DNA of 32,994 nt from Nitrospinaceae bacterium (GTDB taxonomy: Bacteria > Nitrospinota > Nitrospinia > Nitrospinales > VA-1), in assembly GCA_029261515.1 (NCBI GenBank), contig JAJDBE010000020.1, forward strand, positions 1-32,994. Reading direction: 5' to 3'. Both the position numbers and the translations under genes were made by a program. Under the pieces are notes generated by a model, which did not search any database, was not told where the DNA came from, and was given only the letters and a program-made list of their open reading frames with translations. Of the stretch, positions 8,833 through 16,233 are shown piece after piece. Position 1 is the stretch's first letter. Each line of letters opens with the position of its first letter.

Positions 8833-8851
8833 TCTGACAGACAGTGTCAGA
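8833..8851. repeat. Small perfect inverted repeat downstream of bolA
   Basis: TCTGACA and TGTCAGA form a 7-bp perfect stem with a 5-nt loop, 44 bp after the bolA stop. There is no run of T after it, so it is at best a weak terminator or a protein-binding dyad. Confidence 0.35.
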
Positions 8852-8914
8852 CGTTCTTGAATCCGGATAGGCTGCTATCGGCCAAAAGTGGACAGGGCGA
8901 AATGTTTGTGTGCT

Positions 8915-9145
8915 TTATTTACGAGGACGATACGCCATCTTCATGTAGACATCTCCTTGTCGCAACTCATCCAACATTTGGTTAAGACGCTTTTCAACAG
9001 TTTCAGGACGCTTTGCCCGAGCAATCCACCCGAGATAGTCGTTACGTTGGTACCTGGGACGCACGTTATAGACTTCAGTCAGGTCCTCCTTAGCTAGCGC
9101 TTTCTTTACGAAATCGGGCATGGGGTTCGTTGGGCGTGCTGGCAT
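8915..9145 (-). CDS. Short YdeI/OmpD-associated-type protein
   Basis: 76-aa protein matching the C-terminal module of the YdeI/OmpD-associated (bacteriocin-protection-like) family, recognised by the block RPRYQRNDYLGWIARAKRPE followed by EKRLNQMLDEL and VYMKM. Family proteins are usually longer, but single-module short forms exist. An in-frame stop lies just upstream of the ATG, so this copy is not simply missing an annotated N-terminus. It has no signal peptide or TM segment. Function in this organism is unknown. The next 150 bp upstream hold no gene. Confidence 0.75.
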   Translation of the reverse strand: MPARPTNPMPDFVKKALAKEDLTEVYNVRPRYQRNDYLGWIARAKRPETVEKRLNQMLDELRQGDVYMKMAYRPRK

Positions 9146-9298
9146 CTTCGCTAAGTTTCCACCGGAGCTTAGTGTCTAAAGTATGATCAATTTTGCAAAT
9201 AATTCAAGTTAAGCGGAAACATGACTTTCCGTTCAGGTTCGAATCCGGTTATTCGAGACCAGATACTGTCTACTAGATAAAGTCTGAGGTATTGCAAC

Positions 9299-9778
9299 TT
9301 ACTGCCGGTAGATTTCCAGTTCTTCGCAGTTTTTGAGATTTTCCGATTCGGTCAACGCTTTGTAGCCTTCATCGCCGAACTGGTTTTTGTAAAGATCCAG
9401 TTTGATGTATTTTTTGCTGTGAACCGACTCGGCGAAAGCTTTAGCGCCGACATCGCCAATGGAATTGCCAAACATGGTCAGGTCGCTGAGCTTGGGGAAT
9501 TTGTCCGAGTTGGCGATGGCAATGGCCCCATCATCGCCAATATCGTTGTGATTCAGGTTGAGATGCTCCAGATTCCCTAAATATGGCGACTCGGCCAACG
9601 CTTCCGCACCTTCGTCACTGGCCTGGTTTCCCGGCAATACCAGCTTTTTTACCGTGGCGAGAGAGGGACTCTGCGCCAGCCGCATGATACCGCGCACACC
9701 AAGATATTTTTCCCGCAAGGTCAAGACTTCTCCATCCGGTGTCAGATTCTCTTTGATTAAATCTTCTATCTTCGCCAT
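9299..9778 (-). CDS. Leucine-rich repeat protein (ribonuclease-inhibitor-like)
   Basis: 159-aa protein built mostly of leucine-rich repeats of the ribonuclease-inhibitor-like type. Successive units read LVLPGNQASDEGAEALAES, LNLNHNDIGDDGAIAIANS, LTMFGNSIGDVGAKAFAES and LDLYKNQFGDEGYKALTES, about 25-28 residues each. A helical cap of about 40 residues precedes them. I chose the ATG at 9778 (MAKIEDLI) because AGGAGAGG lies 3-11 bases upstream; the longer frame to 9802 has no comparable site. There is no signal peptide, so it is probably cytoplasmic. The repeats imply a protein-binding scaffold; the partner is unknown. Confidence 0.8.
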   Translation of the reverse strand: MAKIEDLIKENLTPDGEVLTLREKYLGVRGIMRLAQSPSLATVKKLVLPGNQASDEGAEALAESPYLGNLEHLNLNHNDIGDDGAIAIANSDKFPKLSDLTMFGNSIGDVGAKAFAESVHSKKYIKLDLYKNQFGDEGYKALTESENLKNCEELEIYRQ

Positions 9779-9884
9779 GATCCTCTCCTGATATTTTAGC
9801 AACCGTTCATACGGGTGGTTTATTGTTTGAATGCAGGTATTTTAGCAGATTGGCTGAATTGGGGGGTGGATTTATTGCCGATAA

Positions 9885-9921
9885 AAATAAAAGCCGTCCC
9901 CTTAAAGGGGGCGGCTTTTTT
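9885..9921 (-). terminator. Rho-independent terminator of the cytochrome operon
   Basis: A 13-bp stem (9889-9901 with 9907-9919, one G-T wobble) closes a 5-nt loop. Reading on the minus strand it is followed by TTTTATTTTTAT, and it lies about 25 bp after the stop of the minus-strand cytochrome c gene. On the plus strand it also ends in six Ts, but no plus-strand gene leads into it. Confidence 0.9.
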
Positions 9922-9946
9922 ACCAATTTAAGCAGAGTTTAAACCC

Positions 9947-11242
9947 TTAAAGCAGGGGATCGAGAAACAACCCCTCTGTTTTCCACTTCTCTATGTCTTC
10001 CTTGGTGGGAATCGGAGGCACGGGCCTTTTTTCGGCTCTCTTGTCCAACGGATCGTGGAAGGTACGAGCATAGGCTTCGGCCTTCCAAAGGTAAAGATGC
10101 GGGAAGATGGTGCCCCAAGGAGCCATTGGGGTTCCTTCAACGCCTCGAGTCACCCGTTTGTACCACAATCCATCCGGCCAATCCTTCATTTGAACGCCGG
10201 GAAGGTGGTCGGGCATTTTATCTGTATCGGGTTGGTTCTCATTGCGGAAGTCCAACGCTCCGGTCATCATCGGAATGCCGTCCTTGCCGTGGCACACAGC
10301 GCAGTTCAGTCCCTCCGTCGCCGGTTCCAAACCTTCAAAAACTATTTTCCCTTCTTCCAGAATTTTAGGATCGTCCCACCAGGTCCATTGATCGGGGAAT
10401 TTCCCCTCCACCGGCATATGGGTCGGGTCGCGCATGGTCTTTAAGTAAGAAACCAGGGCCGCCAATTCATCTTCACTCAAATCTTCGTCATAATAAGTCG
10501 GCATGGCTTTTTTGGATTTGGGGTCCTCAAAACCTGGAGATTGTGTCTTCCTGGGTTCCAATATCTGTTCTTTGATGTAATCCTCGGAATAAAGCCCGAT
10601 CTGTTTGGTGCCCAGGTTGGGCCCACGGTCCGAGTTGCCTTCCCAGAAGACTTTATGGCAGTTGAAACATTTATTTTGCTCAAACACTTCTCTGCCCGCT
10701 GCAATGACTTCTGGCCCCGCCAATCCGCTCAATTTTACCGGAGGTCTATTGAGTTTTTCTATTTCATGGGCCGGATCAAATTGAGGCAGCTGTGCGGTGA
10801 TGACAATAAACAAAACCGAGGCGAAGGCATAAGTCCCGATCAACCGGATGACAGCATGGAACTGACCTTTTTCCGGCTTCATGGTGCGTAAATCCAGCAA
10901 TACGAAATAGAACAAACCCACCAGGGCAAAGGCCACAAATTCAATTTGCCACCAGATCGGAAACCCGGCTTGCCCCGCCACGACCCAGATGATCGCCGCA
11001 ATCACAATGATGACCGGAATTTTGATTTTTAAATTCTGAAAGAGGCTTTTTTCTTTGAGTTCGGTTTTGGGGATGGCAAGAAGCAGGGCATACACCATCG
11101 TCACCAGCACAATGCCGGCTAATCTCTGGAGAAGCACCGGGGCAAGACCCGCTGCTGCGCCGCCGAACCAGATAATCGCAACAGCAATCAGCGATATGGG
11201 AACAATTTTAACCGCCTTTTGCTTAAACGTTTTTTCTTGCAT
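9947..11242 (-). CDS. Membrane-anchored diheme cytochrome c
   Basis: 431-aa membrane cytochrome. The first 150 residues form about five TM helices, placing the rest in the periplasm. Two c-type heme sites follow: CFNCH (residue ~190) with a candidate axial Met in MPTYYDEDLS, and CAVCH (residue ~317) with a candidate Met in TPMAPWG. The C-terminus is Pro- and charge-rich. It lies 18 bp after the bd-like oxidase gene and both end at one terminator, so they are one operon. The likely role is to carry electrons between periplasmic donors and the oxidase-like partner. The five-helix N-terminus is more than a simple anchor and could carry a quinone or subunit interface; I see no canonical cytochrome b motif there. 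Confidence 0.88.
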   Translation of the reverse strand: MQEKTFKQKAVKIVPISLIAVAIIWFGGAAAGLAPVLLQRLAGIVLVTMVYALLLAIPKTELKEKSLFQNLKIKIPVIIVIAAIIWVVAGQAGFPIWWQIEFVAFALVGLFYFVLLDLRTMKPEKGQFHAVIRLIGTYAFASVLFIVITAQLPQFDPAHEIEKLNRPPVKLSGLAGPEVIAAGREVFEQNKCFNCHKVFWEGNSDRGPNLGTKQIGLYSEDYIKEQILEPRKTQSPGFEDPKSKKAMPTYYDEDLSEDELAALVSYLKTMRDPTHMPVEGKFPDQWTWWDDPKILEEGKIVFEGLEPATEGLNCAVCHGKDGIPMMTGALDFRNENQPDTDKMPDHLPGVQMKDWPDGLWYKRVTRGVEGTPMAPWGTIFPHLYLWKAEAYARTFHDPLDKRAEKRPVPPIPTKEDIEKWKTEGLFLDPLL

Positions 11243-11260
11243 TCCTTCGCTCCTGAATGG

Positions 11261-13372
11261 TTATTCCGCCATTTGTGGCGCGGTTTGAGCAGGTATACTC
11301 TCAGACTTTTTCTTCGATTTTGGATATTTGATCGCGAGCCATATGGTCGCGGTCATGATGATAAAGAACGTCCACACGATGGTGGTGACATGGAAGCCGG
11401 ATTCCGCCAACGTCGGGGCAAATTTCTCCGGCGTCACGTCTTTAAATACTTTATAGACGTGCCAGTTCATCCGGGACAATTCGCGAATGGTTCCCATCCA
11501 GCTCATCAGCCAGATGTCGGCAAATCCCAGGAAGATGAGCACGTAAATTCCCAGCGGGTTGATTTTCCCGTAATGCACTTTCCCGGTTTTAGTGGCAATC
11601 GTATAAAAAATGTAGTTGATGAATGTCACGGTGACCAGGGCAAACGCCGCCGTATTTTTGGATATCATGAGCGCTAAAAATGCGAGGTTATCCGGCAGTA
11701 CCATATCCGGATTCATTCCCGGTTCCGGCATCATCGTGGCGAAAAAGCGCCGCGGCGTGAACCAGATGGTCGCCGATATCACGATCAGTATGAAACCAAA
11801 TTTCATCGCCGGGAAAAACCGTTGCGCATTCTCGATGCGCTTCATACTCACCCACATATAGATATTACTGGCGCTGAACATGGTGCCTACGAGTAGCCCC
11901 TGAACCAGCATGAACATGGATTCGCGGTCGGACATGATGTACATGCCGATGGTGGCGTCGTATTCATAAATTTCGCGGACGTAGATGTAACCCATCGCCG
12001 GCAGGGGAATCATGATCGCCACGCCAATGTTATTGCCCATGTAGCCAACCCAGTCGTAATATTCCTTCTCTTCGCGTTTATTGGACCATAGGTACATATA
12101 CGCGCCGATGACGCCCACCATGTAGCCGCCAAACGTGCCATTGCCCACGAGACGGTGATAGTTGAGCGGCATCCAGGTGGACGTGGCGATCTTCGACCAT
12201 TCGCCCATGTTCGCCAGCTCATCGAGTGGTTTCGGCGGCGTCTGCATGAAGGTCGCCGGGCCGTCCAGAGCGCAAAGCAGGGTCAATCCCAGAATGTTCA
12301 GGAAAACGCCGCAAACGATGTGGCGGCCTTTTTTATTCGCCTGATTGAGCGGGTCCCAGGAGTACACGTAAATGTACATCACAATGGTTTCGAGGATAAA
12401 CAGGGTCGGATAAGCCACCAGGAACAGAACCGGGAAATTTGCCACCAGATAGGTGATGAAATCCTGATACAGCACCAGCATGACGAACAGGAACAATCCG
12501 CCAGTGAGAGCGGTGAAGCTGTAACACATGCCGATGACTTTGGTGATCTCGTGCGCCAGCCGCTCGAACTTAAAGTCGGACTTGGCGAACATGATCATAT
12601 TGGAAAGCACCCCGCCGACCACGCCGTTGATGATCGCAAGGATGACGCCTGAAACCTCTATGTGCTCGACAGGGGTCAATGGAATCGCGATCACGGTGCC
12701 GAAGATACCGCCGACAACCGCCGCGGCTTTGACATTCATCAACCGGTGGAAATAATTCAGGAAACTGACGATCAAGGCAGCAAAGGCACACGCCCACAAT
12801 CCATAGAGAACGCCGTGATGAATACCGACTATGATTTCACCGGTGATGCCGATGACCACCCCGATCAGGATGCCAAGAAAAACATTGGCCAGGATGATGG
12901 CTTTACGCACTCCCTGAGTTCGCCTCGCACCCATAACCTCCATGATGACGACGAACATGGGACATCCCAGAATAAAGGAGGCGAATAAGATGTGCAGCTG
13001 AGCCGCCGCCCAGGTGAATTTTCGGTTGCTCAACCCCATAAAGGAATAGGGCTCAAACTCGTGATCCTTGGCGGGACCGATGTCGGTCAGATAAGATAAA
13101 TCTTCTTCCTCTTCACCTTCCGCGGCTTCGCCTTCTTCTCCCTCGGCGGAGGCTTCTTCATCGCCGCCTTCCTCTTCACCTTCCTCCTCTTCCTCAAACT
13201 CATCAAATTCTTCGAACTCATCGTCCTGCGCAAGCGCGGAAGAAGGACCCCAAATTCCTGAAATCGAGGAAACGGGTTGCGGCGCCAGATGGGCCAGGCC
13301 GTAAACAAAAAGCAGGACCAATATGATTTTAAAGAGAAGCGGTTTGTTTTGCAGGGTACGAGAACTGTCCAT
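11261..13372 (-). CDS. Cytochrome bd-like oxidase subunit with acidic N-terminal extension
   Basis: 703-aa polytopic protein related to CydA. The family match is clearest in the first core helix (NRKFTWAAAQLHILFASF), where His127 aligns with the heme ligand His19 of E. coli CydA and is followed by the equivalent of its helix-ending MET (MEV). About 14 further hydrophobic segments follow. The canonical quinol-loop GRQPW motif is not visible, and no cydB neighbour exists. A signal-like helix (residues 13-30) with an ALAQ site precedes an extremely acidic stretch (28 of residues 50-91 are Asp or Glu). ATG 13372 is preferred over the upstream TTG 13393 because GAGGGAG precedes it. Similar bd-like proteins are known from nitrite oxidisers; whether they reduce oxygen is unsettled. 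Confidence 0.82.
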   Translation of the reverse strand: MDSSRTLQNKPLLFKIILVLLFVYGLAHLAPQPVSSISGIWGPSSALAQDDEFEEFDEFEEEEEGEEEGGDEEASAEGEEGEAAEGEEEEDLSYLTDIGPAKDHEFEPYSFMGLSNRKFTWAAAQLHILFASFILGCPMFVVIMEVMGARRTQGVRKAIILANVFLGILIGVVIGITGEIIVGIHHGVLYGLWACAFAALIVSFLNYFHRLMNVKAAAVVGGIFGTVIAIPLTPVEHIEVSGVILAIINGVVGGVLSNMIMFAKSDFKFERLAHEITKVIGMCYSFTALTGGLFLFVMLVLYQDFITYLVANFPVLFLVAYPTLFILETIVMYIYVYSWDPLNQANKKGRHIVCGVFLNILGLTLLCALDGPATFMQTPPKPLDELANMGEWSKIATSTWMPLNYHRLVGNGTFGGYMVGVIGAYMYLWSNKREEKEYYDWVGYMGNNIGVAIMIPLPAMGYIYVREIYEYDATIGMYIMSDRESMFMLVQGLLVGTMFSASNIYMWVSMKRIENAQRFFPAMKFGFILIVISATIWFTPRRFFATMMPEPGMNPDMVLPDNLAFLALMISKNTAAFALVTVTFINYIFYTIATKTGKVHYGKINPLGIYVLIFLGFADIWLMSWMGTIRELSRMNWHVYKVFKDVTPEKFAPTLAESGFHVTTIVWTFFIIMTATIWLAIKYPKSKKKSESIPAQTAPQMAE

Positions 13373-13449
13373 CAGGGCTCCCTCTACTGCCAAGGATTGG
13401 AGGATTATGACCTTTTACTAAAATGCCTGCAGGTATTACTTAAATAGGC

Positions 13450-13487
13450 GAAAAACCCCAAGGTTAAGGTCGATCGCCTCAGGGTTT
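13450..13487 (-). terminator. Terminator-like hairpin in the leader of the bd-like operon
   Basis: On the minus strand AAACCCTGAGG pairs with CCTTGGGGTTT (11 pairs, two of them G-T) around a 13-nt loop and is followed at once by TTTTTC. It lies about 80 bp before the oxidase start codon and about 190 bp after the 13675-13893 gene. It could end the rlmN operon or act as an attenuator for the cytochrome operon. Confidence 0.5.
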
Positions 13488-13531
13488 ATATGTATTTTTA
13501 TGGGCCTAAAAACTCAAACAATCGTCATTCT

Positions 13532-13553
13532 AACTGTAATATGCATCACAGTT
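13532..13553. promoter_or_regulatory. CRP/FNR-family-like dyad upstream of the bd-like operon
   Basis: AACTGT and ACAGTT form a perfect dyad with a 10-bp centre. Read on the minus strand the core TGTGATGCATATTACA differs by one base from the CRP pattern TGTGA-N6-TCACA. It lies about 160-180 bp upstream of the oxidase start. A CRP/FNR/DNR-type regulator would fit an oxygen- or nitrogen-oxide-responsive respiratory operon; the regulator itself is not in the window. Confidence 0.45.
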
Positions 13554-13569
13554 TTCAAAAGAATGTAGA

Positions 13570-13598
13570 GAAATATCATACGGGTTTTGCAAAGTCAA
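13570..13598 (-). promoter_or_regulatory. Weak candidate promoter for the bd-like operon
   Basis: On the minus strand TTGACT (13598-13593) is followed after 17 bp by TATTTC (13575-13570). The -10 is poor. If it is used, the dyad at 13532-13553 would lie just downstream of the start site. An alternative -10, TATAAA at 13490-13485, would put the dyad near -64, an activator-like position. Confidence 0.3.
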
Positions 13599-13674
13599 GA
13601 AAATTCAAGCCCAATAAAAATGGTTAGTTTCCTGATTTTGCAGGGGCTGCGGCAGAATAGGAGAATGACGGGGA

Positions 13675-13893
13675 TTACCCTGATTGAGAGTCGTTTTTCG
13701 AGATCGGAGGGGCAGGGGAAGGCTCAAAAGGCATGATCAACATGCCGAATCCCATGGCGGAAAAAAATACGGACAGGAGGCCGACAAATATCTGCGGCCA
13801 TTCAGCGGTGATGCTTTGAACAGAATAGACAAATAAAACGCCTCCCAGTAGTAAACTGATTAAGCCAATGAGACGAATTTTCCATCTACGCAT
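13675..13893 (-). CDS. Small two-TM membrane protein, last gene of the rlmN group
   Basis: 72-aa protein with two hydrophobic segments (about residues 7-25 and 33-54) and a polar Pro/Ser-rich tail. I do not recognise a family. I chose the ATG at 13893 (MRRWKIRLIG), which overlaps the end of the LAB_N gene by 8 bp; the longer open frame begins only at a TTG. Overlap and matching orientation suggest translation coupled to LAB_N. It may be an accessory to the glycolipid-type genes upstream, by position only. Confidence 0.55.
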   Translation of the reverse strand: MRRWKIRLIGLISLLLGGVLFVYSVQSITAEWPQIFVGLLSVFFSAMGFGMLIMPFEPSPAPPISKNDSQSG

Positions 13894-14176
13894 TATTGAT
13901 ATCGGCTGATTCCAGCGCCTTTTTTTTGCGGGCAATTAATATTAAATTTCGTATATAAATAACGGAACCCACGCTTTGCCCCAAAATAAATACCGGGTCC
14001 TGCCGGTGAATTGAATAGGTCAGCAATATCAAACTGCCGCCGATACTGAAGTACCAGAAGGGCAGGGGGATGATGCTTTCGCCGCGTTTTTCAGAAACGA
14101 TCCACTGGATCAGAAACCGCATGAAAAAACAGCCTTGTCCGACCAAGCCGATGACTATCCAATGACTTGCGGTCAT
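13886..14176 (-). CDS. LAB_N (lipid A biosynthesis N-terminal) domain protein
   Basis: 96-aa membrane protein matching the LAB_N domain, found at the N-terminus of some LpxB proteins and as a free small protein next to glycosyltransferases. Hallmarks are the N-terminal helix with GLVGQGCFFMRFLIQWIVSE, the short charged KRGESIIPLPFWYFSIGGS block, and a Tyr-rich YIRNLILI end. Three TM helices are predicted by eye. It starts directly after the stop of the GT2 gene (TAG-ATG) with GGAGGA upstream. Such pairs usually modify lipid A or a polyprenyl-linked sugar, but the enzymatic role of the domain is not established. Confidence 0.85.
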   Translation of the reverse strand: MTASHWIVIGLVGQGCFFMRFLIQWIVSEKRGESIIPLPFWYFSIGGSLILLTYSIHRQDPVFILGQSVGSVIYIRNLILIARKKKALESADINNA

Positions 14177-14914
14177 CTAATCCTCCTCGATAATATCATA
14201 ATTCATTCTCCTTTTTTTCAGCCAGCGGACCGCCATCAAATCCTCGAACGAAGACACAAGGCGGTTTCTGATATTGTATTTGGATTGTCCGTGCAGACGC
14301 GGATGATGGCTGACCTTCACCTCGGCAACTTTAAACCCTTCCATTTTCATCAAGGTCGGCAAAAACCGGTGCATGCCGTTGAAATAGAAAATCCGGTCGA
14401 AACACTCCTTGCGGAAGGCCTTGAGAGAGCAACCCGTGTCGGCAATGGTTTCTTCGCTCAATTGATTGCGCACCGCGTTGGCTATTTTTGAGGAGACTTT
14501 TTTGATCCACGGGTCGTTGCGCTCATGCCGCCAACCGCAAACCACATCAAACTCATCCATTTTCGCAAGCAATAGGGGAATATCCGCAGGATCGTTCTGC
14601 AGGTCCGCATCCATCGTGACGATGATTTTTCCCTTGGCCGCGCGGAACCCGGCGGCGAACGCGGCGGATTGCCCTGAATTTTTGCGAAAGCGGATCAAGC
14701 GCAGATGCGAATTCTGCTCCTGCAGGGTTCGCACCAGCGTGCCGCTGCCATCGAGGCTACCGTCGTCAATGAAAATCACCTCGTATTTCAAATTTAACTT
14801 CGGCAGATGCTGATTCAAGGCATCTTCAAGGTGAGTCAGGTTTTCCCTCTCATTGAAAATGGGGATCACCACGGAAAGGTCGAGAGAATGTTCGGACAGC
14901 GCAGATGTGCTCAT
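14177..14914 (-). CDS. Family 2 glycosyltransferase (DPM1/ArnC-like)
   Basis: 245-aa GT-A-fold glycosyltransferase of family 2, in the group that moves a sugar from a nucleotide donor to polyprenyl phosphate. Motifs in order: LSVVIPIFNERENL, EVIFIDDGSLDGS, LRLIRFRKNSGQSAAFAAGF, the DxD-bearing MDADLQNDPADIPLL, and RHERNDPWIKK. The C-terminal TM pair of ArnC-like proteins is absent; the chain ends in basic and acidic residues. The adjacent LAB_N protein may supply the membrane part. It begins 33 bp after the rlmN stop, so transcription from rlmN into this group is plausible. Likely substrates are lipid-linked sugars; the acceptor cannot be read from sequence. Confidence 0.9.
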   Translation of the reverse strand: MSTSALSEHSLDLSVVIPIFNERENLTHLEDALNQHLPKLNLKYEVIFIDDGSLDGSGTLVRTLQEQNSHLRLIRFRKNSGQSAAFAAGFRAAKGKIIVTMDADLQNDPADIPLLLAKMDEFDVVCGWRHERNDPWIKKVSSKIANAVRNQLSEETIADTGCSLKAFRKECFDRIFYFNGMHRFLPTLMKMEGFKVAEVKVSHHPRLHGQSKYNIRNRLVSSFEDLMAVRWLKKRRMNYDIIEED

Positions 14915-14947
14915 TGAATGTTAGAAGAAAGGTTGCTGGGTTTGAAT

Positions 14948-15976
14948 TCAGGAGATGGATTGAGCGGCGAGTTGACCACAGGCTCCCATTATATCGCTTC
15001 CCCGGTTTTTACGGATAAAAACAGAATAATGTTGAGACATCAAGTAATTTTGAAAGGAGAATATTCTTTCCTGCGGCGGCGGTCGGTAATCGCTTGAAAC
15101 ATGTGCGTTGTAAGGAATCAAATTAATTTTGCTGGGTATGCCGCGTAACAGCCGCGCCAGGCGCTTGGCATCGTCATCGGTGTCGTTGATGCCTTCGAGG
15201 AGCACATATTCAAAAGTCAATCTGCGGGTCGGCTTTAACGGATAATTTCTTAAAGCTTGCATGAGAACTTCTATGGGATATTTTTTATTGATGGGCATGA
15301 TGGTATCGCGGATTTCATCGACGGTGGCGTTCAATGAAATTGCGAGGTTGACGTGCAGGTTTTCTGTCTGGAAATCTTTTATCTTATCCACCAGCCCGGA
15401 TGTGGACAGGGTGACACGGCGGGTGGACAACCGCATGGCTTCCGGCGATACCATGAGACGCACGGCGTCTACCAGAGGGCGGTAGTTGTCCAGCGGTTCC
15501 CCCATTCCCATGATGACGATGTTGGTGACCTGGTCTGCCTCGGGCGTGTCTTCATTCACTTTAATTATTTGGCCGATGATTTCCCCGGCGGTTAAATTCC
15601 GCTTCAATCCCATAGACGCTGTATTGCAGAAGGAACAAGCCAGACGGCAGCCGACCTGAGTGGAAATGCAAAGCGTGTTTCTGTCTTTCGCCGGCATCCA
15701 CACGCTTTCAATGGCAGAACCGTCTTCCAATTCAAACAGATATTTGATGGACCCGTCACTGGAAGGATGCTTTTCCCGAATGCTTGGCAGGGAAAAGCAA
15801 AACGTTTCCTGCAAACGCGCGCGCAACGATTTGGAAAGGTTCGTCATCAGCGCAAAATCCCGCACGCCGCGATGGTACACCCAGGTAAAAACCTGATGAA
15901 CGCGGTAAGGTTGCACATCCCATTCGGAAAAAGTTTGTTTTAAATTGGCTTCTGAAACGCCGAGGAAATTTTCCAT
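14948..15976 (-). CDS. rlmN: 23S rRNA (adenine2503-C2)/tRNA methyltransferase RlmN
   Basis: Radical-SAM enzyme that methylates C2 of A2503 in 23S rRNA and of A37 in some tRNAs. The cluster motif CxxxCxxC is at Cys110, Cys114 and Cys117 (CRLACSFCNTASMG). The catalytic cysteine is Cys333 in IMGACGQLAA near the C-terminus. Other family blocks are NIVIMGMGEPLDN, LSTSGLVDKI, LAISLNA, FEYVLLEGIND and INLIPYN. Length (342 aa) is typical. It appears first in a four-gene minus-strand group with GT2, LAB_N and a small membrane protein. A 257-bp divergent region separates it from the J-domain gene. Confidence 0.97.
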   Translation of the reverse strand: MENFLGVSEANLKQTFSEWDVQPYRVHQVFTWVYHRGVRDFALMTNLSKSLRARLQETFCFSLPSIREKHPSSDGSIKYLFELEDGSAIESVWMPAKDRNTLCISTQVGCRLACSFCNTASMGLKRNLTAGEIIGQIIKVNEDTPEADQVTNIVIMGMGEPLDNYRPLVDAVRLMVSPEAMRLSTRRVTLSTSGLVDKIKDFQTENLHVNLAISLNATVDEIRDTIMPINKKYPIEVLMQALRNYPLKPTRRLTFEYVLLEGINDTDDDAKRLARLLRGIPSKINLIPYNAHVSSDYRPPPQERIFSFQNYLMSQHYSVFIRKNRGSDIMGACGQLAAQSIS

Positions 15977-16022
15977 TTGAAATTCAAATTTAAAAGAGTA
16001 ATATCAACTTAACAATTTGATT

Positions 16023-16048
16023 TAACCCATTTGGGGTTAAATGGGTTA
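16023..16048. repeat. Perfect hairpin in the rlmN / J-domain divergent region
   Basis: TAACCCATTT and AAATGGGTTA form a 10-bp perfect stem with a GGGGTT loop, 47 bp upstream of rlmN. It is AT-rich, lies in a divergent promoter region and lacks a T-run, so an operator or leader structure is more likely than a terminator. No family of regulator is recognised. Confidence 0.5.
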
Positions 16049-16233
16049 TTCGATTCTTGTAGGTTCTTGGAGGAGGCCGACAGGGTATCAATGCGTAGTG
16101 CTCTCTCCTTTGCTGTCCACAGCCACCTGCATTTATTCCAATTCAGTTCTGCTTTAATTTTCCTTCGCAAGAAGGGTTTGGCCTGTCATTTTAAATCGGC
16201 ACCTCAGCCAACCATTTTCATAATAAAGCCTTA

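Noticed and set aside
9225-9262. TTCGAATCC with a nearby ACCA resembling a tRNA T-arm and 3' end
   Set aside because: Only three of five T-stem pairs form, the spacing to ACCA is off by one, and no matching acceptor, D or anticodon arms lie upstream.
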